A stretch of DNA of 64,000 bases from Choristoneura fumiferana. Lineage: Eukaryota > Arthropoda > Insecta > Lepidoptera > Tortricidae. This document shows positions 1-12,700 of the stretch, piece by piece; position 1 is the stretch's first letter; every line of letters starts with the position of its first letter. The notes under the pieces are model-generated. The model worked only from the letters and a program-made list of their open reading frames with translations. It was not told where the DNA came from and ran no database searches. The stretch spans positions 15,800,012 through 15,864,011 of the forward strand of contig NC_133473.1 in assembly GCF_025370935.1 (NCBI RefSeq). The letters are read 5' to 3'. The position numbers and the translations under genes are program-made.

Positions 1-339
1 GCAAGCTCACTAGAATAGAAACCCACAATATTAAACTTTTAAGATTTGCCACAAACCTTGTATTTGCTTTAGCTCAGACTAACTAAGCAACAGCCTATAG
101 TTTTGTTTATCATAGTGGTTGCCTAATAGAAAGGACTGTGAGGCAACAAGACCACTTTTCAATGATTATACAGTACAATTAAAAATGACTGGATTTACAT
201 TTAAAAAAAAAGGTAAATAGTATAAAACTTAGACCATTGATAGTGCTAACACCTAATAACAAAAACGTTTTAAAAAAAAAGAAGAAGTGGATTTCACTTA
301 GATGATAAAGTATTTAAAGCTAAATGTAGAAGTACTTAC

Positions 340-454
340 CGGCTATGATTCCATCCATCTGTAGCAAAGCCGCTTCAAGTAACTTCGCAGGGTCGGGATC
401 GGAATCGACCGACGTCGGATTGTTGTCGCCATCAACCTGCGTTGATTTGCCCAT
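340..454 (-). CDS. Liprin-beta homologue, first coding exon (partial gene)
   Basis: The exon starts at ATG 454-452 and reads 38 codons plus one base to a GTAAGT donor (338-339 is the complement of GT). The encoded end, LLEAALLQMDGIIAG, closely matches the conserved N-terminus of liprin-beta (PPFIBP1/2), where an ALEQMDGIIAG-type motif precedes the coiled coil. Liprin-betas are cytoplasmic scaffold proteins with an N-terminal coiled coil and three C-terminal SAM domains that bind liprin-alpha at cell contacts and synapses. An acidic, Asp/Pro-rich stretch of about 20 residues precedes the motif and looks lineage-specific. All other exons lie left of the window, so coiled coil and SAM domains cannot be checked. 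The identification rests on one short motif. Confidence 0.72.
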
Positions 455-638
455 TCCACGTGAAAGTTGGGTCAGATATTCAGCATCAATTGTTGGTTTT
501 TAATTTAATGTTTGTTTCCAACTTTGGCAGTAAATTGGTAAAAAGTTAACTTCTCACAGCTAACTACCGAAGTGTCAGTCAACAAAACCAAAACTTCACT
601 CACACAGACTACGTATTCACTCACATCATAGCACAGAA

Positions 639-751
639 GGGCTACTACGAAATTCGTGTCGCGCTGTCCTGCTGACGCCAATATCATTTGATACGAGTGA
701 GAGGGACGGTACTATAAGAAATTCGATTTTCGAATTTCGTAGTAGGTAGCC
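639..751. mobile_element. MITE, family A (TACTACGAAATTCG ends), copy 1
   Basis: The ends are imperfect inverted repeats: GGGCTACTACGAAATTCG at the left and CGAATTTCGTAGTAGGTAGCC at the right, about 113 bp apart. The middle carries the family block GAGAGGGACGGTAC. Four more copies with the same ends occur in the window. There is no coding capacity, and short frames here are by-products of the palindromic sequence. Confidence 0.7.
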
Positions 752-801
752 AGGAGTCACCCACCGGTGCGTTCACTTTAATCATACTTAAGCTGAGTAT
801 C

Positions 802-968
802 CACTGCATCGGAATCGATCCGTACGAAGCGGACAAATTTGTATGTATGGTATACATTTCTATGGTACCGCGTGCAATGGATCGGCATTTCTGCGCCATA
901 GAAATCTATACAAGGCAACAAATCCGTCCGCTTCGTACGGTGCGGTACGTTTAGATTTCGATCCAGTG
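802..968. mobile_element. Inverted-repeat element with GTACGAAGCGGAC arms
   Basis: GTACGAAGCGGAC near 822 is answered by GTCCGCTTCGTAC near 927. The outer ends CACTGCATCG and CGATCCAGTG also pair, giving a MITE-like unit of about 167 bp. No second copy was seen. It lies upstream of the liprin-beta first exon. Confidence 0.55.
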
Positions 969-1238
969 AACACTCATCTTTAGGTTCAATTCGTTTCAAT
1001 CAATACTGATGCTCACTCCTAATAGTTTATGATGTGCTTTCCTGATAATTTTGAGCTTAACTGTAATCACACTTAATCACTTGAATTTAAAATCATATTT
1101 TTCTTTGTAACAAGTTCGTTGTAAGTACATTCCACATAAAAAACAAGCAAGCGAATTTTGAGACAATAAACGCTCCCAAAACTTTCTTGTTTGACGGGAT
1201 CATCTATAAGTACTTTGAAGTGCAAAAATCGTTCATGA

Positions 1239-1360
1239 GGGCCTACTCCGAAATTCGAAGTTCGTATCGTATTGACCGTTCCTCTCGCTCTCGTATTAAA
1301 TAGTATAAGTGTTAGAGGGACCGAACGACACGCACTTCGATTTTCGAATTTCATAGTAGC
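1239..1360. mobile_element. MITE, family A, copy 2
   Basis: Starts GGGCCTACTCCGAAATTCG and ends CGAATTTCATAGTAGC, with the same interior theme as copy 1 (a CTCTCGCTCTCG stretch and a phase-mirrored AGAGGGACCG). The left end has diverged by a few bases. Confidence 0.65.
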
Positions 1361-1540
1361 ACTGCTGCTGCGCGCTGTCATCGTTCATGCACGGTGGATG
1401 GTGGATGATCCACCAATTATCTCCTAAGATTGTCTCTCATATTTCGTTTTCTAGTTTTTTTTTACCTTACAACGGCAAAACCTACTAGACACTGGCAAAA
1501 TTGTCCTCCAATGGACAGAGCCATATTAAAAAAAGTGCAA

Positions 1541-1643
1541 AAATCGAACTTCGTATCTTGCCGTCCCGCTAATGCTATACTATACCTAGAGGAGTGAGGA
1601 CGGTACGGTATGAACTTGAATTTCCGAATTTCGTAGTAGCCCC
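1541..1643. mobile_element. MITE, family A, copy 3
   Basis: The right end CCGAATTTCGTAGTAGCCCC is a clear family A terminus. The left end has lost the GGGCTACTACG part and starts within AAATCGAACTTCGTAT. The interior GAGGACGGTACGGTATGAAC matches the other copies. Confidence 0.55.
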
Positions 1644-1826
1644 CAAAGGTTGCGTTGTGTGTGTGGGTAACTCATGGGTAACTAAACTACAATTTTGTGT
1701 AGCGTTGTGTGGGTCTACGATGCTAAGTAAACAACCCACTTGCTGAGCAGCCCATCTGGTTGCTCGCCCTCTCTCCGGTAAGCTGTAAAAGCCATCTGAG
1801 GCTAACAGCAACAGTCCATCCGAAAA

Positions 1827-1846
1827 AAAAAAAAAAAAAAAAAGTT
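1827..1846. repeat. Poly(A) run
   Basis: An uninterrupted run of about 20 A between a GC-mixed segment and unique sequence. It may be the tail of an old retroposed copy on the plus strand, but no source could be recognised upstream of it. Confidence 0.4.
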
Positions 1847-2121
1847 TGTTACCTCATGACCTCTAAACTGCTGAACCGATTTAGATGATAATTTTACTTA
1901 GAGATACTTCCAAGCCACTCGGTGAAATGATGCCATCGCGAGAGTTGCGAGCAACCAGTGCATGCAAGTTCTCTGCTCAATGCACGGCCAAAATGGTTGC
2001 CGCAGAGTGGTTACCTGGCCGCACACGCAATGAACAGAACAGAGAACATGTTTGCTGCGCCATCATTGACTTCGTGACCGCGGCCTTATTCATTGGGAGG
2101 CCTTTGTTCAGCAGTGGATGT

Positions 2122-2315
2122 AATGAGGGTTTTCAGAGGCGAAATATCGCTAGATGGCGTTAGTATCGTGAGGTGAGGTCCGCTTGACGTTTGCTTGCGG
2201 TCTAAAGCTTGCGATTGGCTCATTTAGTTATTTAACCAATAACGAGCAAACGTCAAACGGACCTCAGGATACTTACGCCATCTAGCGATATTTCGCCTCT
2301 GTGAAAACCCTCATT
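2122..2315. mobile_element. MITE with long terminal inverted repeats (AATGAGGGTTTTC ends)
   Basis: The left arm begins AATGAGGGTTTTC and continues through AGGCGAAATATCGCTAGATG. The right arm is its reverse complement ending GAAAACCCTCATT, giving about 45-55 bp of inverted repeat with one 2-base indel. An inner pair, GACGTTTGCT and GAGCAAACGTC, extends the fold. Total length is about 194 bp with no coding capacity. Confidence 0.75.
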
Positions 2316-2586
2316 CGGCTAATTCGCGTTTTTCCCAATTCGTGCAGGTTCTAAAAAACATAATCGAGAATCATAGAGCACTTATCGAGACTCATTGTCA
2401 TTGGGAATTACCAAAATTCATTCAAAAGTAATAATATATCGATACTAGCCTTGTTGCCCCCTACTGAGTCTGTGTAGAATTCGTTTATCTTATCACTATA
2501 CCAAACGTTTTTACTAAACGGTTATACTAAACGTTTCATCATTATTTTCTCGTTTTAGGTCAGAAGAGGTGTTCGTTCATTGCTTT

Positions 2587-2821
2587 CCACACCGCTGCAT
2601 AAAATACGCAAACGGTGCGGAATCGCAGTGACGTGCCGTAAACGTCAGGACTTTTACCGCGTGCTCTCCACCAAAAGTCGTGATGTTTACGGAACGTCAC
2701 TGCGATTCCGCATCGTCTGCGTATTTTGAGCAGCGGTGTGGAGGGCATGCGATAAAAACGGTGCGCATACGATGCGTCACTGCGATTGCGTACCGTCACC
2801 GTTTTTTAAGCAGCGGTGTGG
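2587..2821. mobile_element. Inverted-repeat element with a repeated right end
   Basis: CCACACCGCTGC at 2587 is answered by GCAGCGGTGTGG at 2730-2741, with the adjacent GCGGAATCGCAGTGACGT and ACGTCACTGCGATTCCGC also pairing. The right half then recurs: a second CACTGCGATTGCG and GCAGCGGTGTGG end at 2821. Frames on both strands here are by-products of the palindrome. Confidence 0.65.
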
Positions 2822-2830
2822 CCGCTCCTT

Positions 2831-5800
2831 TACAACCAATACTCGTCACAGCGAAGAGCAGCGCAGATACTTTTTTTTTTGACCTAATAAAAAATATTTA
2901 AAAAATAGTATGGCATAAAGGTAAATAGAAACAGATAGAAATATTTCATAATTTATTAATATTTTATTAGACCCTTTACCAAATTAATCGTAAATAAATA
3001 GAACTACATGGTAATAAGTACCAATCCTTTATAATCTTAATTTACCGCAACAAGACGATAAGAAAAATTATATTAACTGCAAATAAACTTTTCATAAAAA
3101 CAAGCAAAACAGCCATATTGCATACATTTTCTTATACACAAATAAATAACATGTCATTGATTTCCTAGTTGTGTATAAATATAAACTAATGTGATCAATT
3201 GATAATAGTTAGAAGTACACACATCTAGTTACAAGATATTAAACAATTTCCAAAAATATATATATATTTATATATTAAAGTATTTATCTAAGGCACAATC
3301 TGCTAAAACTTGATATAATAACTATCACTCATAATTACAAAGTGGTTTTTAATAAAATAGTATTCCTTTATATTAAGTGGTAAATATTATTCTTTCCATT
3401 TAAATTGACAACATAATAAATGTAACAGCAAAATATTAACGATGCAATCAACTGTCTAAAATTACAAATAATTGCTTTACTGCGTTAAGTTATATTTATC
3501 TATCTTAAATTACATATATAACAACTTATAACAAAATTATAATGTTGGTAAGCTGTGTTTTGGTATTAAGGTGAGGGTCGCTATACTAAAGGCTTATTGT
3601 TGACTCCAACTAAGCACATAATACATGATTTGCTGTCAGTATTTCCATGGATATATTACTCGTAATATTGGCTTTACGTTTGATATTAAATTTTTCGTAT
3701 TATCAAATCGAAATGTATATAAATACTGTTTTGTTGTTCACAAAAAACTTTTAACATTTTTTTATCGTGGTTTTAACACAACTTCCAATACTTTCACTGT
3801 ACTTATAACTAGGCCACAATTTGAACATGTATGCCCCTAAAGGGGCCACAAAAATAAAAGTATTTAAGATTTTAACAATTGAAAGATGTTATTTTAACCG
3901 TCAAACTTTTTTTTATAAACTATTTATTTTATATCCGTGGCTCAATAACGGAACAAAATATACAAAATGTAGCATAAGTAGCAGTGGCGTGATATGAATA
4001 TTTTCGTTATGCAACCTGCAGATCGCGAGAAACATGAATTAGGTATACCTTCGGATGTAACACCTCGCAGTTAGTGTTCACAACTTTTGCCATACTCGTC
4101 ATCGCTGACATCATGTAAATTTAGGCAACCCAGTGGAAATTGAGTTGTTACGGTGCCACGCTACTGATATGAGATAAGTATTCTTTTTTACAAAAAAACA
4201 TCTAACCAAAACATGGGTTTGTCTTGTCTATACAACTCATCTCATCAGACAATCTAGATGTTTTGCTGACTTTATGTTGGATACAAATACATACATAATC
4301 TTATCTCGTTTTTGCGAGGATAGAATGGAATGATTTGTTTTAACGAAGTAATTATACATTTAATGTTTACTTCCATCGTATCTACTTGGTTTACAGTGAT
4401 GCAGAGGTTTTTAATTAATGATAAATAATGCTACCTATATCATTAAAACTCTGCAATTATTCAACCATATTATACTTAAGATCTCTCCTTAGTCACATCT
4501 AAAATCTATAAAATATATTACTTTTTATTAAATATTAAAGGCAATATCTATCATTAGATATGGACGGATTAAGTAAAGGCGCCCAGTGGGTGACCGGTTA
4601 ATAACATTAATAGCTCTTACACGTACGTTTAACTAAGGCGGCAGCGCGGGGCGGACCAGAATAAAAGTAAACATTCAAGTTGTAAAGACCAACAATGAAA
4701 CAGCATATAAGAATCTCTATAAATAAATATGTGTTGCTCGTTTCAGGTAACTCACGGACGGTCTGCACGCGCGCCGCTATTTTTTTACAAAAAAGATATA
4801 ATAACAAAACAAAATACATAACTTCGTTGGTAAACGTAATTTCAGTTCCATCTAAGTCAATTTCGTAAACTTAACAGGCAAGACCACAACCGATAGTAAG
4901 TACTTATTAGCTACAGGAATGTAAATCTCAGGTTACTTTAAGAAAAATGGAACGGACTGACCAATTTAGTTAAAACACGAGAAAGATACTAAAACAAAAC
5001 TAACAGCTACATTATTAAATTAACGATATTAACCTACAGTATTCTATTTTAATTGTATCAATATGTTTCTAACAGCACGCAAATAAAATTCAATACAGTT
5101 TGATTACCTATGTTATTTTATTAATTGAAAGTCAATACATATTCAACTCTTCAAAATAAGAGATCAAAGTCGTTTTCCGTTACGTTGAGCACTTCTGTGT
5201 ACTTGAAAAACGACAGAATGTAGTGTTTAAAGTTTTTGTAAGTTGCTTATCCCTTTATAGGTAACAACAAAATAACATATTTGTATTCAACAATCGATCA
5301 ATTCCAGCTATTTTCTAAACATACACGGTTGTTTCACTGTGATTATGATCAGTGATAATTTTCGAACAGACTTTTGTGGTTCATGGTTAACGGCTTTAAG
5401 TAACGTATAAAACAACGGCACCTACATCGAAAGCACAAATAAATTCTATCGCTATTCCAATGAGAGCGAACCTAACCGTTTGTGCGAGTAATCATCGATT
5501 CGATGATTTCGTGCTCCATACTTGAGCCAAATTGAGCAAACCGCCTCGATTTTGACTCTAAAATATTAACGGCAATTTAACCAAACTCGCGAAAGGAACA
5601 TCGCATAAAATTAAAGAAAAAAATGTAAGTACTCATCGACTTTACTGCACCAGTCAGAATAAAATAAGGAAGTAAATATACAGCTAGAAAAAAAAACAGT
5701 AATTTAAAAGAAGAATAAATAATAACAACAAAATATAACTTGTACATTAAATATTAGTCGTGGACTTGCATCACATGCATATTAAAGAGTTAACATAAAA

Positions 5801-6559
5801 ATGGAATGTAGAATTTATAATTCCTGTCTGTACATAATCACAATAAGTAAATAATCACGGAAATGCAGGCTATGCCTCTCTTCTCAACAGTGAAATGTAA
5901 AAATATATTAATTTGTACAATCTCCACCATAGTTTAAAACATTTGTAAAATTCACTATCGCACCAAAAAATACTTTTAAATTTTAGATAAGATATTGTTG
6001 TAGTAAATTTAAGTACAGAAAAGTAGAATGAAATCATAAAGGTGTTACTTCTCTACCAATTTAATCCATCCCTTCAAAAAAAAAACGCTTGATAGATTTT
6101 GTAAAAAAACATGCAATGATATTACTGTGTAAAATTGCCACAAATATTGCGGACTTGAAATGTTTGCAATAGCATAACCACCCGTAATTCGTTGGGATGT
6201 GTTGTTGCGGTAAAACTAATTTCATTCCAATGATCAAAGTAGTTAGAGAAGTACCACACTACTAAATTTGAACTAGTCACTACAAAAATATTCCCGCCAA
6301 AGACTTGAATCTCATCTCATGGAATGCTACGTCACATTTTGGAATGTAAGAATAACTGTCGACGACTCGTCCTTCCACAAAACTTTCAATTTAATCGAAA
6401 GATTATATCCAAATTTTATATCACCCCTTCACAATTAAATTTAAAATTACCTTTTCATAAAACCCATTTTGTTTAAGTACTAAAATATCCGCATAAATAT
6501 CGTCGCGCATTTTACCATAACAATTATAACCGCTAAAAATATACCTTCACATAATTTGC
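2831..6559. other. AT-rich stretch without recognisable genes
   Basis: About 3.7 kb of strongly AT-rich DNA downstream of the zinc-finger stop codon (6760, minus strand). No exon with convincing protein similarity was found on either strand. It may contain a long 3' UTR of the zinc-finger gene followed by the intergenic region before liprin-beta. Several TTTATT (AATAAA on the minus strand) occurrences are present, so the true polyadenylation site cannot be chosen from sequence alone. Confidence 0.5.
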
Positions 6560-6759
6560 ACTTTTAAAATGATATCTTCGGGGGGACGTTCAGCGTACAG
6601 CATGTTCGAAGCGCAACGTTGGAAGAGAGAAATCTCGTACGATCGTGGACCGATAGTGAACGGTGAAGCTTCGAAGTGCTTATACTAGCGCACACCGTGC
6701 GGGAGAGTGCGTGTCGGGAGACAAAGTCAGTAATGTTGGAACGGCCCCCCTGCAAACAG

Positions 6760-9700
6760 TCATTGATGACTCTTGCTGAGGAGGTGGGAGTTGAACTCGT
6801 ACACGTTGCAGCACTGTTCGCCGCAGATGTTGCACTTCCACGGGTTGGAGTCGCAGTGGCAGCCCTTGTGCAGGAAGTACAGCGTCGAGTCGGGAAACGT
6901 GATGGCGCAGAAGGAGCACACCAGCGACGCGGGCGCCGCCGCCGCCTCCCCGTGCGTCGACGTGATCACGCCGCCCTCCGACGGGGACGCTCGGGACGCC
7001 TGCAATCACACAACGAGGCAACTGACCAAACTGTTACAAAATAACTTCATTATATGTATTTTTAGGGTTCTGCATCTCAGTTCAGCAACGGAACCCTTAT
7101 AGGATCACTTGTCAGTCTGGCTGATGGTTGAAATTGTGTTTGATGTTTTAAGGTATACAACTGACACTGAACTTTAAGCAGCGTTTCCTTCAATAATGTG
7201 CGAGGAATGTGTTTTTCGTTAACCGATAGAAAGCTTCATCTACCTCGCCTCGCACAGCACAAATCTGGTGGAAACAGCTGAGCGGAGCGAGGCGAGGTAA
7301 ATTAAGCGTTTCTATTGGTTAATGAAAAAGACATTCCTCGCAAATAATTCTTGGATGTCTAGAATAACATATTTTCATCTCTCCTGCTCGGAAAGTTTAA
7401 TTTTCATGGGTAGATAGCCGAGTCGAAAATTGCGTTTTCATCTCTAGGGTGGAAAGTATTATTTTTTTTTATTTTCGATTAGCTACGGAGTCGAAGATAA
7501 TTGGGATGCACCAAAAAAAATAACCTATAGTTTTTATTTTATTTTTGGAAAGAATAGGATATTTTAAGGTACCTTTTTCATTGATTTTGAATTTGGATGA
7601 GTATCTAATTTTTTGTAATTCTTTTACGAAATACGCTGGATGACGTCACAGTGCGACAGCCTCGTTCCATTGCCTAGAAAAAATCTGGTGGTACATAACA
7701 TAATCTGTGGCATTACAATTTGTCAATAATTCAAGCACGGCTTAGAGTCCTAAATTAACCGTGACAAATAGTTTTATTTATCTCTCTTCTTTTAGCTTCG
7801 ATGTTTGTTTAATGGTGTGATAGTATAGATTTTTTTTTTTAATTTATTTTAAAAAAAAGGTACATAATTTTATTTACATAACTAATTTTGAACAATTGTA
7901 ACCTACTTAATTGAAATCTGATATTTAAATTCTTTTGTATTTACTTGTAACGTAGTAATTTAATAATTTAATTTGTAAAAATACATTGATAATACTCGTA
8001 TACATTTCGGACTTTACGATAAATGACAACTATTTAAGGCCGGGTGCGCATCATGTGATTAAAGTTCTATCTTTGTCACTCTTTGCTATTATAAGCAGGA
8101 CAGGAACATTTCAAATTGTCAATTTACTTACGAGTGTATACCTGCTTTATAACTGCCTTTGTGACGAGATACTGCAGACGTCAAATGAGGGTCATTACTT
8201 AAATTTTGTTTATTTAATTCAGTTTATCACATTTTTGGGATCTGATTTCTGAAAACGCTTCACAAAGCCTATTTCTCCAAATGGTTTTCGATTTATTATA
8301 TGTTGTCAAAAATTGGGACATCCCAATTGAGTGACGTCAATGACACTTTTTTTCACGTTTCGGCATGGCCATCTAGACACCCGTCGTGACCAAGGAGCTT
8401 ATATACCTACAACACTGGAGGTTGAACGCCGAACATCCGTTTGAAGCAAGAAATTTGATCTTTATAACGTCACGAACATATTCCATCTCTTTCTTTAGTT
8501 AGGTTAAGAAAGAGACGGAAATCATTCGTGGAATGTGAAAGAAAGAGATGTAATATATATAAATAAGTAATAAAGGTTCTTCTTTGTTGGGCGTTCAACC
8601 TCCAGTTTTGTATATAAGGTCCTTGGTCGTGACCACCACGATTTTTTTTATAGTCGGCCAAGTTTTTTATAGTGGCAAGTGGCCAGTCGAAAAGGTACCG
8701 TTGGAGGTTGGATATAAGTAAGTAAATTCAATTTATTATTATTCTCTTTTTTTGTAGTATATTACATTACTCACAGTCGAAATGAAAAGTAGAGTGTCTA
8801 ACTCGGGTGAAGTTACCCATTTCCCCTCGAACTATTGGCGTTCTCACTTAGTTTGAACGCCAGAAATATCTCGGGTGAAATGGGTCACTTTCCACCCTTG
8901 GTTATCAATCTACTATTATAGGCTACTTTTTATCGCGATATTCCCACGGGATCGGGATAAAATCTCGAAATTTCAACGGCTGGGCTTAGTCATGAAATTT
9001 GGCACGATTATTTTTAATGCAATCTTAATAAAAACGTGGAATTTAGTAAAATCCCTGTTTTTCAATTCAACTGCCGGATCTACTGGGTTACTATGCGTGC
9101 GAAGCCACGGGTAAAGTCTAGCTATTTTATACATATATCAATGTTGTCTACGCCCCATGAGAGCTTTACACTTTCCCATAACAAAAAGAAGCATATTATT
9201 ATGTTAACGATACTATAGTTAAAAACACTGTGTATATTTCACACACCTTAATCAAAAGGGTATCAACTCAAAATAATATAGCATTTTAATTTAGGCCTTC
9301 CAGAAATTATATGTATGTATAAATAAATTAAAATTTCCATTGTTTTAGTCGTTGACCTTACGATCCAAGTGTGCGATTTGTCAGCATCTGGTACAGGTTG
9401 TCAGTACTCACGTTGGAGCCGCGCGCGCGGCCGCGCGCCGAGATGCGCCGGCGCAGGTCCTCGCGCAGCAAGCTCTTCAGCGGCGACACCTTGATCAGCG
9501 ACGACAGGCTCGATGACACGCCGCGCTTGTCGCCGCCGTTCGCTTCGCCCTGCGACTCCCCGCCGCCCGACTCCTCTTGTGTATTGGGTTCCTAAAATGT
9601 AAAAAAATAGGATTTTTATCTTCCTGTATCAACAGAGTTACCTTAGCCCTACTACCACTAGGGTGGGGTTAAGGCCTCCGCTTACTCGCACGGGTGCACG

Positions 9701-12700
9701 GCTTGGCGCGGGCGCGGCGTGCTCGGTCCTTAGAGTAGCATAAAAAGTACTTTATACCAATACTAGCCGTTACCCGCGACTCCGTCCGCGCAGAATTTGT
9801 TTATCGCTATCCCGCCGGAGCTATGCAATTTTCCGGGATCAAAACTATCTGTATACCGAATTTCATCTGAATCGGTGTAGTGGTTTGGACGTGATGAAGT
9901 AACAAACAAATAAACACACATAGTTACAAATTTTCGCATTTATGATATTAGCGAGATTTTCACGGATTGAGATATATGTACGTGAAATCTCGAAATATCA
10001 ACTGCCAAGTCTAGTTCAGATGTCGTAAACGAAGACCACGAATGAAGTATTATTTTGGAAATACCCATGTTAATTTAGTAAATTCCCGGAATTTCGGTTG
10101 AACTGCAGGACTTAACAATTCACGCGAATGAAGCCGCGGGTACATGATAGTAATAAATAAACAATAAGTTACGAGGGTACGGTCAAAAGCATAAATATAC
10201 ATACGTTACAAGACGTCAAAAATATCTATACACCTTTATGTCACTAAACATAAGGTCGAGGTATACCTTATTTTGACGCTATGGCTGTAAATATATATTT
10301 TTTTTCATTCGACTGCCACACATACCAATGCCACATACTGCTCAAACTTATAAAACCCCTTTTTTGCGTCAGCGGTTAAAAATTATCAACTCCAATTTAG
10401 TGTAAGCATTAATTAGGACAATTTATAGATTGAATACCCTTTAAAGTGTTCACGAACCGTTGCAAGTTAATTAAACACTTCGACAGCCAAAAAATGTAGA
10501 TCGTTGCAAATTATTACGTTAGATATGCTAAAATTCGGACTTTCTCCGCGTAACCTACTTTAGCGCAGCCGATGGAGTCCAAAGAATTGGGACTCGCCTC
10601 GAGCACAACTTGATGAGAGTTGTTGCACTCATTAAAATTAATTATCGTTTCTGATAACATTATGTTAATGTTGTTGAATTAATAATTACCAAAAATAGCC
10701 AAGTTGTCGAGAAACTATCTGATTTACAGTAAAAAAAAAAAACAATTCAGTCCATCAGTTAGACCGAATGAAAAAAAAATACTGGATACATATCTTTTCT
10801 TTTGTCAAACAAACGTTTTTTTTTACCCTAAACCTGTCCTCTCCCAGAGGCACAAATTTGTGCCCAAATTCCTTTGATCCTGTTATCCTGGGAGATGACA
10901 GATTAATCAGGTAGAGGCGATTTAGCGACCACTTGCATTGAGTTCGAAACACAATTTCCATTTTAATTATTGAAAATACGACTAGATTCAAAAATATTCT
11001 TTGTCAGGTATGTATTCGATAGCTGCTTTTGATTCTATGGTAGTATTCTCTAATAAATCTAAGCCGTGGTGGCCTAGTGGTTTGACCTATCGCCTCTCAA
11101 GCAGAGGGTCGTGGGTTCAAACCCCGGCTCGCACCTCTGAGTTTTTCGAAATTCATGTGTGGAATTACATTTGAAATTTACCACGAGCTTTGCGGTGAAG
11201 GAAAACATCGTGAGGAAACCTGCACAAACCTGCGAAGCAATTCAATGGTGCGTGTGAAGTTTCCAATGCGCACTGGGCCCGCGTGGGAACTACGGCCCAA
11301 GCCCTCTTGTTCTGAGAGGAAGCCTGTGCCCAGCAGTGGGACGTATATAGGCTGGGATGATGATGCTCTAATAAATGGGGCCTTGTTAAGGGTTAAGCAC
11401 ATAAGTTGAAACGCATCATAGTTCGGGAGTGGGGCCCGTGAGGTCATTCATTAGTAAATAGTGTACGTAAGTGTGACGTCACACGGAACTTTAACCGGCT
11501 GTATGTCCATATTTTTTGTTTAATTGAACTGACCGACTCATAATATATAATATTTAGGAATCTAGCCTATTAAGCTACGGTTCCTTCGTGAGACAGAATG
11601 GACCAGAAACAAGAGCAGAATCGTCCAATCACGGTCACACCGGAATATCATAGGGCCAGTACAGACGGTCTGCATTACAACTGCAACATAACTGCCGACT
11701 GCCCAAACATTTGTCTTTGCAGTTCCATTGCAGTCGGCACAACTGCACGCTGACTGCGATAAAAATGTATGAGCAGTCAGCAGTTGAAAGAAAGAAAGAA
11801 AGAAAGAAAATAATTTATTTATAACAGCAATGACACATAATAAGTAAAAATAACAATAGGAAATGTTGCCGCTATAAAAAGGTAAAGTTGCGGTTACGTT
11901 GCAGTGCGAATGCGAATGTACCGGCCCATACCACAGGGCGAGTTGTAAATTTCAAATTTAAACTCGTGTCATTGGTCGATTCCAACTCTCAGGCCCTGTT
12001 AGTCGTATCAGACAAAGAGAACACGTTACCTGTTTGATGGGTATGAGCGTGATGGAAGGCGTGATGCCGGCAGGCAGCTGAGCGGAAAGCGAGCTGCTTG
12101 CGACGGCGCCCGCGCTGTCGCCAGACTGCGGCGAACTCGGGCCCTCACCGTTCATGCGCGAATCTACAATAAAACCAAAACGTATGCAAATTACGTCATC
12201 AAAGATACAATAAGCTAGTTGAGATGGAATACCTATATTCGTAAGTAAAACGTTGCTAATCGGTTGTCCCTTAATAGTACCTAAGTATAAATTGTTTTCG
12301 GTGCAAAATATTTGGCTTAACAGATTACAGGGCAATTTATCTATATTGTTTTCTTATGAAAAATAGTACTTACATGTTACATGACAAACATTTTTTTTAA
12401 CATGATCTAATCCTAAGTCTACAATGCCTAATACACGCTTTCAATAAGGCACCAACCTATTATTGTCGTTTTAGTAATAACCCACTCACCTACATATGGA
12501 TGGTATGGATCACTCAGATCCTACATCAGTGGAGCTAATTAATGTCGGTATAATTAATTTGTTGGTATGCTCTTCATTAATATTGTTATTCTTCCACCAA
12601 ATGAAATGTAAGACATTGTCAGTAGATAGGTATACACTGATTTTATAATAAGTAAGAAGCTTTTCGTCTGACTATCTTGTAGACTCAACTCTTTAACCTG

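Larger units (their letters stand above)
7000..9411 (-). other. Last intron of the zinc-finger gene
   Basis: GTGAGT donor at 9411-9406 and TTGCAG acceptor at 7001-7006, both read on the minus strand. The intron holds the two inverted-repeat elements listed separately, an AGGGTTCTG...GGAACCCTTATAGG repeat fragment (7063-7110) that recalls a dispersed lepidopteran repeat also seen near 28950, and LINE-like tail sequence at about 8930-9120. Confidence 0.7.
9592..12029 (-). other. Fourth intron of the zinc-finger gene
   Basis: GTAACG donor and TTTTAG acceptor on the minus strand. It contains LINE-type 3' fragments (9760-9960, typified by CGAATTTCATCTGAATCGGTGTAGTGGTTT wording, and 10005-10150), a short dispersed repeat at 10190-10290, a full-length SINE at 11063-11364 and an interrupted MITE at 11651-11928. 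Confidence 0.65.

Noticed and set aside
1885..2163. 92-codon plus-strand frame
   Set aside because: It ends inside a MITE arm and has no similarity or splice context.
6676..7102. GC-rich plus-strand frames of 109-122 codons
   Set aside because: They are antisense to the last exon of the zinc-finger gene and have no recognisable similarity.
11155..11447. Frames on both strands at the SINE
   Set aside because: The same peptides recur at every SINE copy (for example near 17784, 38130 and 49129); they are repeat translations.
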